Shown: positions 48,573-56,494 of the stretch, in pieces | Layout: every line of letters starts with the position of its first letter | Position numbering within the stretch: position 1 is the stretch's first letter | Source of the DNA: Bacillota bacterium | GTDB taxonomy: Bacteria; Bacillota; UBA4882; UBA8346 | DNA: 64,000 nucleotides | Assembly (NCBI GenBank): GCA_023402395.1 | Contig: JAEYGI010000072.1 | Location: forward strand, 62,001 to 126,000 | Direction: 5' to 3' | Translations under genes and position numbers: made by a program | Notes under the pieces: model-generated | Databases searched by the model: none | Told to the model about the DNA's origin: nothing | What the model saw: the letters and a program-made list of their open reading frames with translations, nothing else

Positions 48573-49253
48573 TTGTTTCAACCCATTCATTCAAGCACCG
48601 TGGTCCAGCAAATCATTGAAAAAATAACCCAGTCGCTGATACGCGGGGAACTGAAGCCGGGCGACCGCTTGCCGCCCGAGCCGGAACTTGCGGTACAGCT
48701 CGGAGTCAGCCGGACTTCGCTGCGCGAGGCCCTCAAGACCTTGGGCGGTCTGGGAGTGCTGGTCGCCAGGAAGCGGGGCGGGACTTTTATCGCCACCGCC
48801 GGCTCCCAGGCCATGTTCGATCCGCTGATCTTCAATTTGATTATTGAAAAAGGCTCCAAGGAGGAGCTGTTTGAACTCCGGGTGCTCCTGGAGGTCGACG
48901 CCATTGAATTGGCCATTAAAAAGGCGAATGCCGCCGATTTCGCCATGCTCGAAGCTGAGCTGCGGAAGTTCGAGGAGACCATTCCCGGCGGGGATCTGGA
49001 GCTCCTGGCCGAGCTGGACTTTCAATTTCACCTGCGGCTGCTGGGGATCGCCAAAAATCCGTCCTTTGTCCGGATCGCCACCGTGGTCATGCAGTTGTTC
49101 GCTTCCCCCATCGCCAAATCGTTGCGGACCATCGGACCCGAGCAGGTGTTGGCCAATCATCGCGCGCTGTATCAGGCCATGGTCGACCGGGATCTGCTCC
49201 GCGCCAAGGATCACGTGGTCAAGGCGTTTGAAAGCTCCAAGCAGTTCCTGTAG
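48573..49253 (+). CDS. FadR/GntR-family transcriptional regulator
   Basis: The protein has 226 residues. The N-terminal winged helix (VVQQIIEKITQSLIRGELKPGDRLPPEPELAVQLGVSRTSLREALKTL) is GntR-type, and the C-terminal all-helical FCD domain (about 90-220) is of the FadR subgroup with candidate metal ligands (Asp in ELDFQFHLRLLG and His in ANHRALYQAM). TTG 48573 with GGGGTGG 4 bases upstream gives the standard family length; the open frame extends 76 codons upstream through the riboswitch terminator and is rejected. Expression is probably gated by c-di-GMP. Confidence 0.87.
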   Translation: MFQPIHSSTVVQQIIEKITQSLIRGELKPGDRLPPEPELAVQLGVSRTSLREALKTLGGLGVLVARKRGGTFIATAGSQAMFDPLIFNLIIEKGSKEELFELRVLLEVDAIELAIKKANAADFAMLEAELRKFEETIPGGDLELLAELDFQFHLRLLGIAKNPSFVRIATVVMQLFASPIAKSLRTIGPEQVLANHRALYQAMVDRDLLRAKDHVVKAFESSKQFL

Positions 49254-49489
49254 AACGAAAATGAGTCCGTTTTTATTTCCAGAAATAACACCGGACGCTC
49301 CAATCATTATTTCGGCTTCCCCAAAAATGACATTGGGCCGTCCGGACTTCTCTCCCAATCATCCGCAGTGATCATTGGGACCGGGAAAATGATTGATCCC
49401 TGACCTGAAAATAACACCGGAACTTCCGGAGCGATTGTTTTTCGTTCCGGAATGATTGCGGTTGTTGCGGAAACAACAACCGGCCAGTC

Positions 49490-49521
49490 AAAAGGCTACC
49501 CCGAACGGGGTAGCCTTTTTG
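49490..49521. terminator. Bidirectional terminator between the FadR-type and second DUF4015 genes
   Basis: AAAAGGCTACCCC and GGGGTAGCCTTTT are exact complements around GAAC. They give a T run on both strands and serve converging genes. The 230 bases before it contain two ATAACACCGGA motifs and no gene. Confidence 0.9.
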
Positions 49522-49549
49522 GTGCGCTATCGGATAAGGTTGAGAAGCG

Positions 49550-50725
49550 CTAGCGGTACTTCTCCAATTGATAACGGCAACTTGGATTCCAAAAGATCCA
49601 TTCTTTGGCGCCGGCATCTTCGACGGCCTTAATCTGCTTTTGAATTTCGGCCCGGCCGTAGGAAGCCCCGAGATTGAAATCCTGCAGCCAGGGGCGGAGC
49701 GCGGTGGCCTGATTGCCGGCTTTCTCCAGCCGTTTCCGGGCGTCGCTGACGGCGCGGAATACGGTTTCATAGGGATGGAAGTTCGGATTACCCAGCCCGA
49801 AGCTGCCGGGTCCGTAATGAGACGGGTAGACCATCGGGCAGACCACGTCGACATTGGCGATGATCTTCTCATAAAGCTGGCCGATGCCCTGGTCATCCTC
49901 GACGCTCGTGGTCAGGCCGAAGATGTCGGCGGATACCGGCACGTTATAGGGACGGAGCTTGGCCCGGGCGTAGGAGAGGAAATCGCGGATCACGTCCTGC
50001 TTCAACTGCCCGTTGCTGTAAGGGTAGACGCAGCGCTTGATTTCGCCGTCGCTGGTAAAGCGGACATAATCGAACTGGATTTCCTGAAAGCCGAGGTCAA
50101 TGGCTTCAGCAGCGATGGCGACGATGTAGTCCCAGTACTCCTGGTTGTTGGGGTCGACCCAGTGCAGGCCCTTCCGGTCGCTCCAAAGCCCACCGGCGGT
50201 GTCCTTGACGGCCCATTCCGGCTTTTGCCGGGCCAGGAAGGGATCCTTGAACACGACGATCCGGGCGATGGGGAAGATCCGGTGCTGTCTCAGGGTGGCC
50301 AGCATTGCCCGGGGATCGCCGATCTTGGGTTCTGAGGCGCCGATGGCGTTGACCAGGGGCACTTTTGAGACGTAACTGAGCGTGCCGGTGTCATCCTTGA
50401 CGTCAACCACCAGTGAGTTGATGTCGGTCTGATCGATGAACTCGACCAGGCGCGGGAACCATTTGCTCGACCCGGCAATCCAGCCGGTGGCATAGACCCC
50501 TTTGACCGCAGGCGGTTTCGGCCAGGCCTGAGCCTTCGCCTCTGGCGCGGGGGAAGGTGACGGGGGCAACGGGGTCGCTTCGGCCGGAATCGTTGATTCG
50601 GAGGGTTGAAGCGCCGGACTGAGCAGCGGGGTTGAGGCTTTGGTCAACCAGGCGACGATCAGGACGAGACCGAGAACGGAAAGAGGTAAGAGGGGCCAGA
50701 GCAGTTTTTTCAATGTACGATCCAC
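49550..50725 (-). CDS. DUF4015 (putative glycoside hydrolase) protein, second paralogue
   Basis: The protein has 391 residues. An N-terminal membrane anchor (10-30) and a short Pro/Ser/Glu linker (35-70) precede the DUF4015 domain (about 75-391) with VKGVYATGWIAGSSKW, SLVVDVKDDTGTLSY, FPIARIVVFKDPF, FQEIQFDYVRFTSDGEIKRC, DVVCPMVYPSHYGPG and RPWLQDF. It is closely similar throughout to 33473-34984 but has no C-terminal tail. It starts at GTG; TTG at codon 5 is an alternative. The substrate is unknown; wall or exopolysaccharide hydrolysis is a guess from the fold. Confidence 0.85.
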   Translation of the reverse strand: MDRTLKKLLWPLLPLSVLGLVLIVAWLTKASTPLLSPALQPSESTIPAEATPLPPSPSPAPEAKAQAWPKPPAVKGVYATGWIAGSSKWFPRLVEFIDQTDINSLVVDVKDDTGTLSYVSKVPLVNAIGASEPKIGDPRAMLATLRQHRIFPIARIVVFKDPFLARQKPEWAVKDTAGGLWSDRKGLHWVDPNNQEYWDYIVAIAAEAIDLGFQEIQFDYVRFTSDGEIKRCVYPYSNGQLKQDVIRDFLSYARAKLRPYNVPVSADIFGLTTSVEDDQGIGQLYEKIIANVDVVCPMVYPSHYGPGSFGLGNPNFHPYETVFRAVSDARKRLEKAGNQATALRPWLQDFNLGASYGRAEIQKQIKAVEDAGAKEWIFWNPSCRYQLEKYR

Positions 50726-50805
50726 CCATCATGCGCATTTTGAGGGGTAATTCGCTGCATGACAAAGGTTTCCTTCAAGGAATTGCAGGTAAATGAAAAA
50801 TAATG

Positions 50806-50840
50806 AACTCCGCTCCGCAACGGCCGCCCGGAGCGGAGTT
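50806..50840. repeat. 11-bp inverted repeat between divergent DUF4015 and phosphodiesterase genes
   Basis: AACTCCGCTCC (50806-50816) and GGAGCGGAGTT (50830-50840) are perfect complements with a 13-base loop. It may be an operator or a leader hairpin for either divergent gene. Confidence 0.75.
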
Positions 50841-50933
50841 GCCCGGGGACTTCCCAGTTCACTGAGGACAGGCTGGGCCGGATATGGTACAATAAGATGG
50901 GACTCAAGCGGAAGCGCGCGAGGCGGGTTAAAG

Positions 50934-51401
50934 ATGAAACTGTTGATATTGGGCGACAGCCACGGCAATCCCGGGGTTTTGAAACGAATCGTCGAGCGGG
51001 AGCGGCCCTTCGATCTTCTGATTCATCTGGGCGACGGCGCGCCCGATCTCCGGAGGGTCCGTGCGGCTGAGCCGTTTGTCTGCGATGCGGTGCAGGGCAA
51101 CAATGATCCGTCAGAGGTGTTCCCCGAGTTTCTGGCGTTGCGTTGCAACGGCCGCCGCTGCTTGTTCGCGCACGGCCATACTTTTGAGGTTCACCGCGAT
51201 CTGCGCCGGCTGGCCGATGCCGGAGCCCGGGTCCGAGCCACCATGGTTTTTTTCGGCCATACCCATACTCCGGGGACGTGGCGGTTGGGCCGGATCCGTT
51301 TGTTCAATCCCGGCTCGGTCTGTTCCTATCTGACACCGAACCCGGGGTACCTGGTCTGGGAAGAAGCGTCCGATCCGGTCTGGCGCCGGATTGGTGCCTA
51401 A
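50934..51401 (+). CDS. YfcE/MJ0936-type metallophosphodiesterase
   Basis: The protein has 155 residues. All metallophosphatase blocks are present: LGDSHGN, HLGDGAPD, QGNND, FAHGHTF and FFGHTHTPG. The family hydrolyses phosphodiesters with two metal ions; natural substrates are unclear. ATG 50934 gives the normal N-terminus. TGGTACAAT at about 50885 may be the -10. Confidence 0.92.
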   Translation: MKLLILGDSHGNPGVLKRIVERERPFDLLIHLGDGAPDLRRVRAAEPFVCDAVQGNNDPSEVFPEFLALRCNGRRCLFAHGHTFEVHRDLRRLADAGARVRATMVFFGHTHTPGTWRLGRIRLFNPGSVCSYLTPNPGYLVWEEASDPVWRRIGA

Positions 51402-51485
51402 GAGATTTGGCGTGACATTTTAAAAGTGTTGTGATAAACCCCGGCCGGAGGGTGGGTTACACATAAAAAACTCAGAGAAGCAAGG

Positions 51486-51541
51486 GATAAAGTCGGTTTC
51501 GGAATTTTTTCGCACGGCTAACGTCTACCGGTAGACTTTAT
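51486..51541. promoter_or_regulatory. Nested palindromes upstream of the glycosyltransferase gene
   Basis: GTCTACCGGTAGAC (51523-51536) is a perfect 14-bp palindrome. GATAAAGTC (51486-51494) and GACTTTATC (51533-51541) are a perfect 9-bp inverted pair sharing its right edge, so two alternative structures or operator arrangements are possible. They lie 35 bases upstream of the start. Confidence 0.6.
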
Positions 51542-51575
51542 CACGTGGCTTTTAGAGGAGAGGATTGGAATTTCA

Positions 51576-52718
51576 TTGCCGAAGATCATGATCGTTTACA
51601 CTGACAGCGGCGCCGGCCACCGGCGGGCCGCCGAGGCGCTGGCCCGGTCGGTCCCGGAGGTCTTCCCCGGATCAGAGGCGGCGCTCTTTGACGTGTTGGA
51701 TTATGCCACGCCGCTGTTTAAAAAGAGTTATCCCGGGACCTATCTGTTTCTGGTTAAACATTGCCCTTGGTTATGGGGGTTGAGCTATTATCTGATGGAC
51801 ACCTGGCCGGTGGACAGGGTCGGCCGGTTGTTTCGGCGGGCGACCAATGCCAAGCATTGCCGGGAGTTTGAACGGCACTTGCTGGCGGAGCGGCCGGATC
51901 TGGTGATCACCACTCATTTCCTGCCGAATGAGATCATCACCCATCTCAAGCGGAAGCATGGCTTCCGGACGTTTTTGGCCACCTGCGTCACGGATTATCA
52001 CGCGCATCGCATTTTGCGTGACGATGGCGTTGATCTTTATTTCGCGCCCAACGCCGACTTAATCCCGGAGCTGGGGCGGATCGGAATTCCGGCCCGCCGG
52101 ATCCGGCCGCTGGGACTGCCGGTGATGCCGGTTTTCGAGCGGTTGGAGGGGCAGGCGACCAGCCGGGCCAAGCTGGGGCTGGCCGATCAATTCACGGTGG
52201 TCGTTGCCAGCGGTGGTTTCGGGGTCGGCCCGATCACCGAGTTAATCGCCGAATTAGAGCGGATTGGCCGTCCCATTCAAGTGGTGGCGATCTGCGGCAA
52301 AAATCTGGCGTTGCGCGAGGATCTGCTCCGGTTGACCCGGGATTCCAAACACCGGTATCAGATTCACGGTTTTGTCGATAATATGCATGAATTCATGGCC
52401 GCCGGCGACGTAATGATCTCCAAATCGGGCGGGCTGACGACCACCGAGGCCATGGCCGCCGGCCTGCCTTTGTTGATCTTTTGTCCGATTCCGGGGCAGG
52501 AGGCCAGTAATCGCGATTTTGTAGTGAGCCACGGCGCGGGCTTGCCGGTGCGGGACGCTCGGGACGCGCGGCGGGCGCTGGAAGGGTTGCTCGCCGATCC
52601 CGGCCGGCTGCGCCGCTTGCGGGAGCGCATGAAGGCGTTGGGCCGGCCGCAGGCGGCCCGGGAGATCCTGACCGAACTGAAGGGGATTATATCCAACGCA
52701 GTTGCAGCCGATAAATAA
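51576..52718 (+). CDS. MGDG-synthase/UgtP-like diacylglycerol glycosyltransferase
   Basis: The protein has 380 residues. It has an N-terminal MGDG-synthase domain (MIVYTDSGAGHRRAAEALA; PDLVITTHFLPNEI; CVTDYHAHRI) and a GT28-type C-terminal donor-binding domain (GLPVMP; VVASGGFGVGP; GFVDNMHEFMAAGDVMISKSGGLTTTEAMAAGLPLL). It adds hexose to diacylglycerol at the inner membrane face to make glycolipids. TTG 51576 follows GAGGAGAGG at a rather long spacing. Confidence 0.9.
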   Translation: MPKIMIVYTDSGAGHRRAAEALARSVPEVFPGSEAALFDVLDYATPLFKKSYPGTYLFLVKHCPWLWGLSYYLMDTWPVDRVGRLFRRATNAKHCREFERHLLAERPDLVITTHFLPNEIITHLKRKHGFRTFLATCVTDYHAHRILRDDGVDLYFAPNADLIPELGRIGIPARRIRPLGLPVMPVFERLEGQATSRAKLGLADQFTVVVASGGFGVGPITELIAELERIGRPIQVVAICGKNLALREDLLRLTRDSKHRYQIHGFVDNMHEFMAAGDVMISKSGGLTTTEAMAAGLPLLIFCPIPGQEASNRDFVVSHGAGLPVRDARDARRALEGLLADPGRLRRLRERMKALGRPQAAREILTELKGIISNAVAADK

Positions 52719-52735
52719 AGAAAGGCGGGTGGAGC

Positions 52736-53038
52736 ATGGATTTTCAAGAGACCGTAAAACGTTTGAATGAATTGTATCATAAATCCAAAGAGGCCGGACT
52801 GACCGCGGCCGAGACGGCCGAGCGGGAATGCCTGCGCCGCCAATATCTGGCCGCAATCCGGGGCCAGGTCCAGTCCTCGCTGGACCGGGTGGAGATCGTT
52901 GACGCCGCGGGGAACCGGGTCGTACCCCGGCGCCAGGGAGACGAAGCTGGCCATGATCATTGCGATCACGGCCACGGCCATGATCACAATCATGATCATG
53001 GCCGCTGCAATCATCCCGGGTGCCAGGGCCGGCACTGA
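52736..53038 (+). CDS. DUF896 (YnzC-like) protein with a histidine-rich metal-binding tail
   Basis: The protein has 100 residues. The first 60 match DUF896/YnzC (RLNELYHKSKEAGLTAAE, then LRRQYLAAIRGQVQSSLDRVEIVD), a small SOS-linked or ribosome-associated family usually only 60-80 residues long. The last 30 residues are added: a His/Asp/Cys-rich run (GHDHCDHGHGHDHNHDHG, then CNHPGC) able to bind nickel, zinc or copper. GGCGGGTGGAG precedes the ATG. It lies 17 bases after the glycosyltransferase gene. Confidence 0.85.
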   Translation: MDFQETVKRLNELYHKSKEAGLTAAETAERECLRRQYLAAIRGQVQSSLDRVEIVDAAGNRVVPRRQGDEAGHDHCDHGHGHDHNHDHGRCNHPGCQGRH

Positions 53039-53046
53039 AAACCGAG

Positions 53047-53077
53047 AATAAAACACCGCCGCGCGCGGTGTTTTATT
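53047..53077. terminator. Bidirectional terminator between DUF896 and DUF4363 genes
   Basis: ATAAAACACCGC and GCGGTGTTTTAT are exact complements around a five-base loop, with AT-rich flanks on both sides. Confidence 0.88.
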
Positions 53078-53087
53078 TCAGCCGGGT

Positions 53088-53468
53088 TTAAAAAATATTG
53101 ACCAAGTTCAGCCGTTCCCGTTCGTAGATATGCTTTAGAAAGTAGCGGAGCGCGCCGATTTCGATCGCGGCGTCGCTGACGCTCCGGCTCAGCAGCGCTT
53201 TTTTGCTCCGTTCCAGCGCCTGCTCGATGGCGTCGATCTCCTCGTGGTTCAGCAGCATCGCCCAGAGTGATTTGGTCTTGGACCACTCTTTTTCCAAGCG
53301 GCGCAACTGATGGTTGGCGGCGGGCCAGTCCCGGCCGGCCACGGCAGTTTCGGCCCGTTGCAGCGGGACCTCGAACCGGACGGTGGCGTTGTGAATCTGC
53401 CGCTGGACCAGACCCCCGGCGGCAAGGCACAGGGCCAGGCCCAGCAAAGAAAGGATCCAGACTTTCAC
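53088..53468 (-). CDS. DUF4363 family protein
   Basis: The protein has 126 residues. A single N-terminal membrane segment (2-20) is followed by a helical extracytoplasmic domain (WPAANHQLRRLEKEWSKTKSLWAMLLNHEEIDAIEQAL), typical of DUF4363. GTG 53468 overlaps the DUF421 stop by 4 bases (GTGA), so it is translated with DUF421. The pair is common in spore-forming Firmicutes; its role is unknown. Confidence 0.85.
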   Translation of the reverse strand: MKVWILSLLGLALCLAAGGLVQRQIHNATVRFEVPLQRAETAVAGRDWPAANHQLRRLEKEWSKTKSLWAMLLNHEEIDAIEQALERSKKALLSRSVSDAAIEIGALRYFLKHIYERERLNLVNIF

Positions 53469-54154
53469 GAGGCGCGTCCCCCCTTTTCCTTGGGCTGAAG
53501 GTAAAGCCCGCCCGTGGAGTCGAGGCTGGCCAGAAAGACCTCGCTCCAGCCGTTCAGGCCGTGCTCCCGCAATTGCTGGCGCAGCCAATCCTCGGTCAGT
53601 CCGGTTTGGGCCAGATGATTCCGGCGCAATACGCCGTCAACGATCAACACCACCGGCAGGCCTTCATAGGGAGTGTCCAGGGCCAGGTCGGCCGGGTTGA
53701 CCGGCCGCTTCTGGGACTTGGGGATGATTGACAGCTTGCCACTGGTCTCCAGGATGGCGAATTCCACATCGGCGATGTTCGGGACATCCTTCAGCCGGAG
53801 CTGTTCGAGCAGATCATTCAGGCTGTAACGGAGCCGGGTCAACTCCCGCTCCACGATCCGGCCGTTCTCAATCAGGACGCTGGGCCCGCCGCATACCAGC
53901 CGGCGGACGGCATCGCTCTTCAGGGATAGAAACGAAAGGGTCACCTGGATCACCAGCAGCGTTACTATAGGTATGATGCCATTGATCAGCGGAATATCGG
54001 TATCTTGCATCGGAACCGCGGCCAGCTCGGAGATCATGATCGTAATTACCAGTTCATAAGGTTGGAGCTGACCGATCTGATGCTTGCCCATGATCCGGAT
54101 GATCAGAACCACCAACAGATAAAGGATTACGGCACGTATCGGCAAAATCAGCAT
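53465..54154 (-). CDS. DUF421 (YetF-like) membrane protein
   Basis: The protein has 229 residues. Three N-terminal membrane segments (5-25, 37-53, 58-78; with the conserved RIMGKHQIGQLQPYELVITIMISELAA) are followed by a cytoplasmic domain of two similar halves (VLIENGRIVERELTRLRYSLNDLLEQLR; VVLIVDGVLRRNHLAQTGLTEDWLRQQL). It matches the DUF421/YetF family. A minus-strand extended -10 (TGGTATAAT, -10 at 54192-54197) lies upstream. DUF4363 follows as the second gene. Confidence 0.92.
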   Translation of the reverse strand: MLILPIRAVILYLLVVLIIRIMGKHQIGQLQPYELVITIMISELAAVPMQDTDIPLINGIIPIVTLLVIQVTLSFLSLKSDAVRRLVCGGPSVLIENGRIVERELTRLRYSLNDLLEQLRLKDVPNIADVEFAILETSGKLSIIPKSQKRPVNPADLALDTPYEGLPVVLIVDGVLRRNHLAQTGLTEDWLRQQLREHGLNGWSEVFLASLDSTGGLYLQPKEKGGRAS

Positions 54155-54260
54155 TTGATCACCGGGTTCATTGTTTGCAGGAAAAGGTCCGATTATACCA
54201 GAGCGGACGCCAAGAAAATAACGGGCCTGGAAGGACTTTTCGTTCCCTAGCGAGAATTGA

Positions 54261-54345
54261 CTAAGAGCTTTGTGCGCGTAATCCTTTTTTCAGGATATAA
54301 AGCACAAGCTAATGTGTAGCTTTACAGCACAATACACTATATGTG
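54261..54345 (-). repeat. Dispersed intergenic repeat, copy C (inverted relative to A and B)
   Basis: Read on the minus strand it aligns with copies A and B over about 82 bases. It shares CACATTAGCTTGTG with A and AAAAAGGATTACGCGCACAA with B. It sits between the divergent DUF421 gene and the gene at 54388. Confidence 0.88.
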
Positions 54346-54387
54346 TTTTGAATAAACGCACCAATTTCGAGCAGGGGGTGACGCGTC

Positions 54388-54774
54388 ATGCGCTTGGAAT
54401 TTGGATTGGTCTGTGAGGATGTCCGGTTCGAGGTCGGAGGAAAGATCAGTATCATCGGAGAGAGCAATCTGTTTCAATTACCCAAAATTCCGCTGACCAT
54501 CCCGTTTTGCGTGGTGACGAAATGGTCGGGCTCGGCCGGTTCGAAGGGGCTGATCACCCTGCAGATGGTCAGCCCGGACAGTCTGGTTCCGGTGGTCATG
54601 GCCGAACAGGATCTGACCCTGGGTGAGATCGAGTTCGATACGTCGTTCGGTGGAACCGTCAACAAGCTCCCCTGGCAGTTTCAGACCACCGGGGTTCATA
54701 CCGTTCAGATTCAGCTGGACGGTGAGGAACGGGGCAGGGTGGAACTTTTGATCAAACGGCTCGGCCCGGGGTAA
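54388..54774 (+). CDS. Conserved-looking beta-rich protein of unknown function (possibly DUF6941)
   Basis: The protein has 128 residues, predominantly beta, without signal peptide or membrane segment. It opens MRLEFGLVCEDVRFEVGGKISIIG and closes with a strand pair around WQFQTTGVHTVQIQLDGEERGRVEL, an Ig-like appearance. The layout resembles the DUF6941 family, but this is from memory and uncertain. A GGGGGTGA ribosome binding site precedes the ATG. It stands alone. Confidence 0.65.
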   Translation: MRLEFGLVCEDVRFEVGGKISIIGESNLFQLPKIPLTIPFCVVTKWSGSAGSKGLITLQMVSPDSLVPVVMAEQDLTLGEIEFDTSFGGTVNKLPWQFQTTGVHTVQIQLDGEERGRVELLIKRLGPG

Positions 54775-55087
54775 TTTCAAACACTGGCGGTAGCAAAGGG
54801 TTCCGGCCCCGCCGTTAAAATTTAGCGCTGCCCGGAACTTTGGGCATCCGGTTGCGTTGGGGATCATATACTATGTTATGTGTTTTGAACCGGAACTGGA
54901 AAATCACGGTCAAAGCCGGACGGAACGCTGAAAAATCCGGTTAGAAGCCATGGGATAAATTTTCTTGCTCAATAACCGGGTTGGCAACAGTCCGCTCGGC
55001 TTTATCGTTGACATTTTATGAGCTCTGCGGCACAACCCCGTGGCCTTGGACCGGGGTCTACTATAATTCGCTAAAGGGGGAGCGGCA
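54775..55087 (+). other. Gene-free stretch upstream of the YlbF-family gene
   Basis: No gene, repeat or riboswitch is recognised. TTGACA occurs at 55008-55013 without a -10 at normal spacing, and TATAAT at 55062-55067 lacks a -35 or extended -10, so the ylbF-type promoter is unclear. Confidence 0.4.
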
Positions 55088-55447
55088 ATGCGTGCTATCG
55101 AACTTGCCAAAAGTCTCGGCCAAGCCTTGGCCGAGAGCGATGAGTATCGCAATTACTCCAAATCCAAACAAGCCCTGGAGGGTCATGAAGCGGCTCGGGT
55201 CATGCTCGATGATTTCCGGAAAAAACAACTGGAGTACGAACGGAAAAAGTTGAACGGAGACAAGCTGCTCGAACCCTATGAGGAAGAGTTACGGAAATTG
55301 TCGGCAGTCATCGGACTCAACCCCTATATCCGCGAGTATCTGATGGCCGAATTTCAATTTTCCGGCCTGATGATGAAGGTTCAAAAAATCATCGGCGAGG
55401 CGGTCGGCCTCAGCCTTCCCGAAATCGAAGCCGGGGCGGAAGAGTAG
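55088..55447 (+). CDS. YlbF/YmcA family protein
   Basis: The protein has 119 residues, all helical. AKSLGQALAESDEYRNYSKSKQAL and EEELRKLSAVIGLNPYIREYLMAEFQF match the YlbF/YmcA/YheA (DUF964) family. In Bacillus, YlbF, YmcA and YaaT form the Fe-S Y-complex that tunes RNase Y. There is no conserved C-terminal cysteine here. GGGGGAGCGGC precedes the ATG. Confidence 0.88.
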   Translation: MRAIELAKSLGQALAESDEYRNYSKSKQALEGHEAARVMLDDFRKKQLEYERKKLNGDKLLEPYEEELRKLSAVIGLNPYIREYLMAEFQFSGLMMKVQKIIGEAVGLSLPEIEAGAEE

Positions 55448-55684
55448 CCGGGACCAGAGCGCTGGAATCTGATTCCGGTCAAACCGGGCCAACTCTTCCC
55501 GGGGCCGGAGTTGTCGCTTGGCGGAGGATTCTCCGCGCTGGTTCCGAAGTATATATAATGGTTTCCCATCGCAAGACGGGTAAACCGGCGGCCTGGGCAA
55601 GCGGAAAATCAGTTCCTTTGCCTCTGCTTCCAACAATGGATTGCGGATGAGGTTGATATGGGAATCAAAGGAGGAAAGCTCCTG

Positions 55685-56494
55685 ATGAAAAAATGGCAGA
55701 TTCACCTGCTTTGCCTGGCTTTATTGCTGGCGGGCGGCGGAGCGGCGGCGGCCCGGCCGGGACTGGGAGCGCTTCAAACCGGCGAATTCGCGCTGACTCC
55801 AATCACCAATCATCAGCCGTGGGGATACGCTAGTTACGATGCATACTGGAATTCCCTGCAACAAGTGGACCTGGAGATCGGCGGGCTTGACCGGTTCAGG
55901 GATCTTCCCAAGCTGGCAATGAAAGAACCTTACACCGGCAATCTGGTGCTCGGGGACGATGGCCGGAAGTTTGGGCTGATCATTGATATCGTTGGCGAGG
56001 AAAAACGGCTTTACATTGACAGCGACGGCGACGGCAGCTTCGCCGGAGAGGGCTGGACCCCGCTGCTCAACGAGTGGCAGGGTCTGCAGATTTATTGGGT
56101 GTACGGACCGGAGCCGGTCCGGGTCAATGTGCCCTACCAGGGCGTGGCCGGCAGCCGGCCCCTGGAATTGGAAATCAGCGGCCTACTGAACAAACCCGGG
56201 GTTCTGGTCAAAGAAAAACCGTTCCTGCGGGTGAGCGTCAGAACCTGGTTCCTGGGACGGATCGTTGAGGATGACGCCGAAAAGCTGGTGGCCGTGGTCG
56301 ATCGCAACCACAACGGCCGGTTCAATGATCCCGAGGATCTATTGTTTCTGGACTTCAACGACGACGGCGCCTTTGACCGGGAGGAAGCCTTGGCCCGCAA
56401 ACGCGGCCTGACTGTGACCGCGGCCAAGCAGCGTTTGGATTTGACCTGGGGGGTTTATCCCGAGAAACTGGGGATCGGAGGAAAGGCGAAATGA
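55685..56494 (+). CDS. Secreted protein with EF-hand-like calcium motifs
   Basis: The protein has 269 residues. A signal peptide (1-24) precedes a beta-rich body with two or three Asp-rich loops of EF-hand type: DSDGDGSFAGE, DRNHNGRFNDPED and DFNDDGAFDREE. No catalytic motif is recognised. ATG 55685, with AAAGGAGG 8 bases upstream, is preferred to ATG 55658. Its stop overlaps the M16 peptidase start (ATGA), so it probably works with the peptidase pair, perhaps as a calcium-binding partner or substrate. Confidence 0.8.
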   Translation: MKKWQIHLLCLALLLAGGGAAAARPGLGALQTGEFALTPITNHQPWGYASYDAYWNSLQQVDLEIGGLDRFRDLPKLAMKEPYTGNLVLGDDGRKFGLIIDIVGEEKRLYIDSDGDGSFAGEGWTPLLNEWQGLQIYWVYGPEPVRVNVPYQGVAGSRPLELEISGLLNKPGVLVKEKPFLRVSVRTWFLGRIVEDDAEKLVAVVDRNHNGRFNDPEDLLFLDFNDDGAFDREEALARKRGLTVTAAKQRLDLTWGVYPEKLGIGGKAK

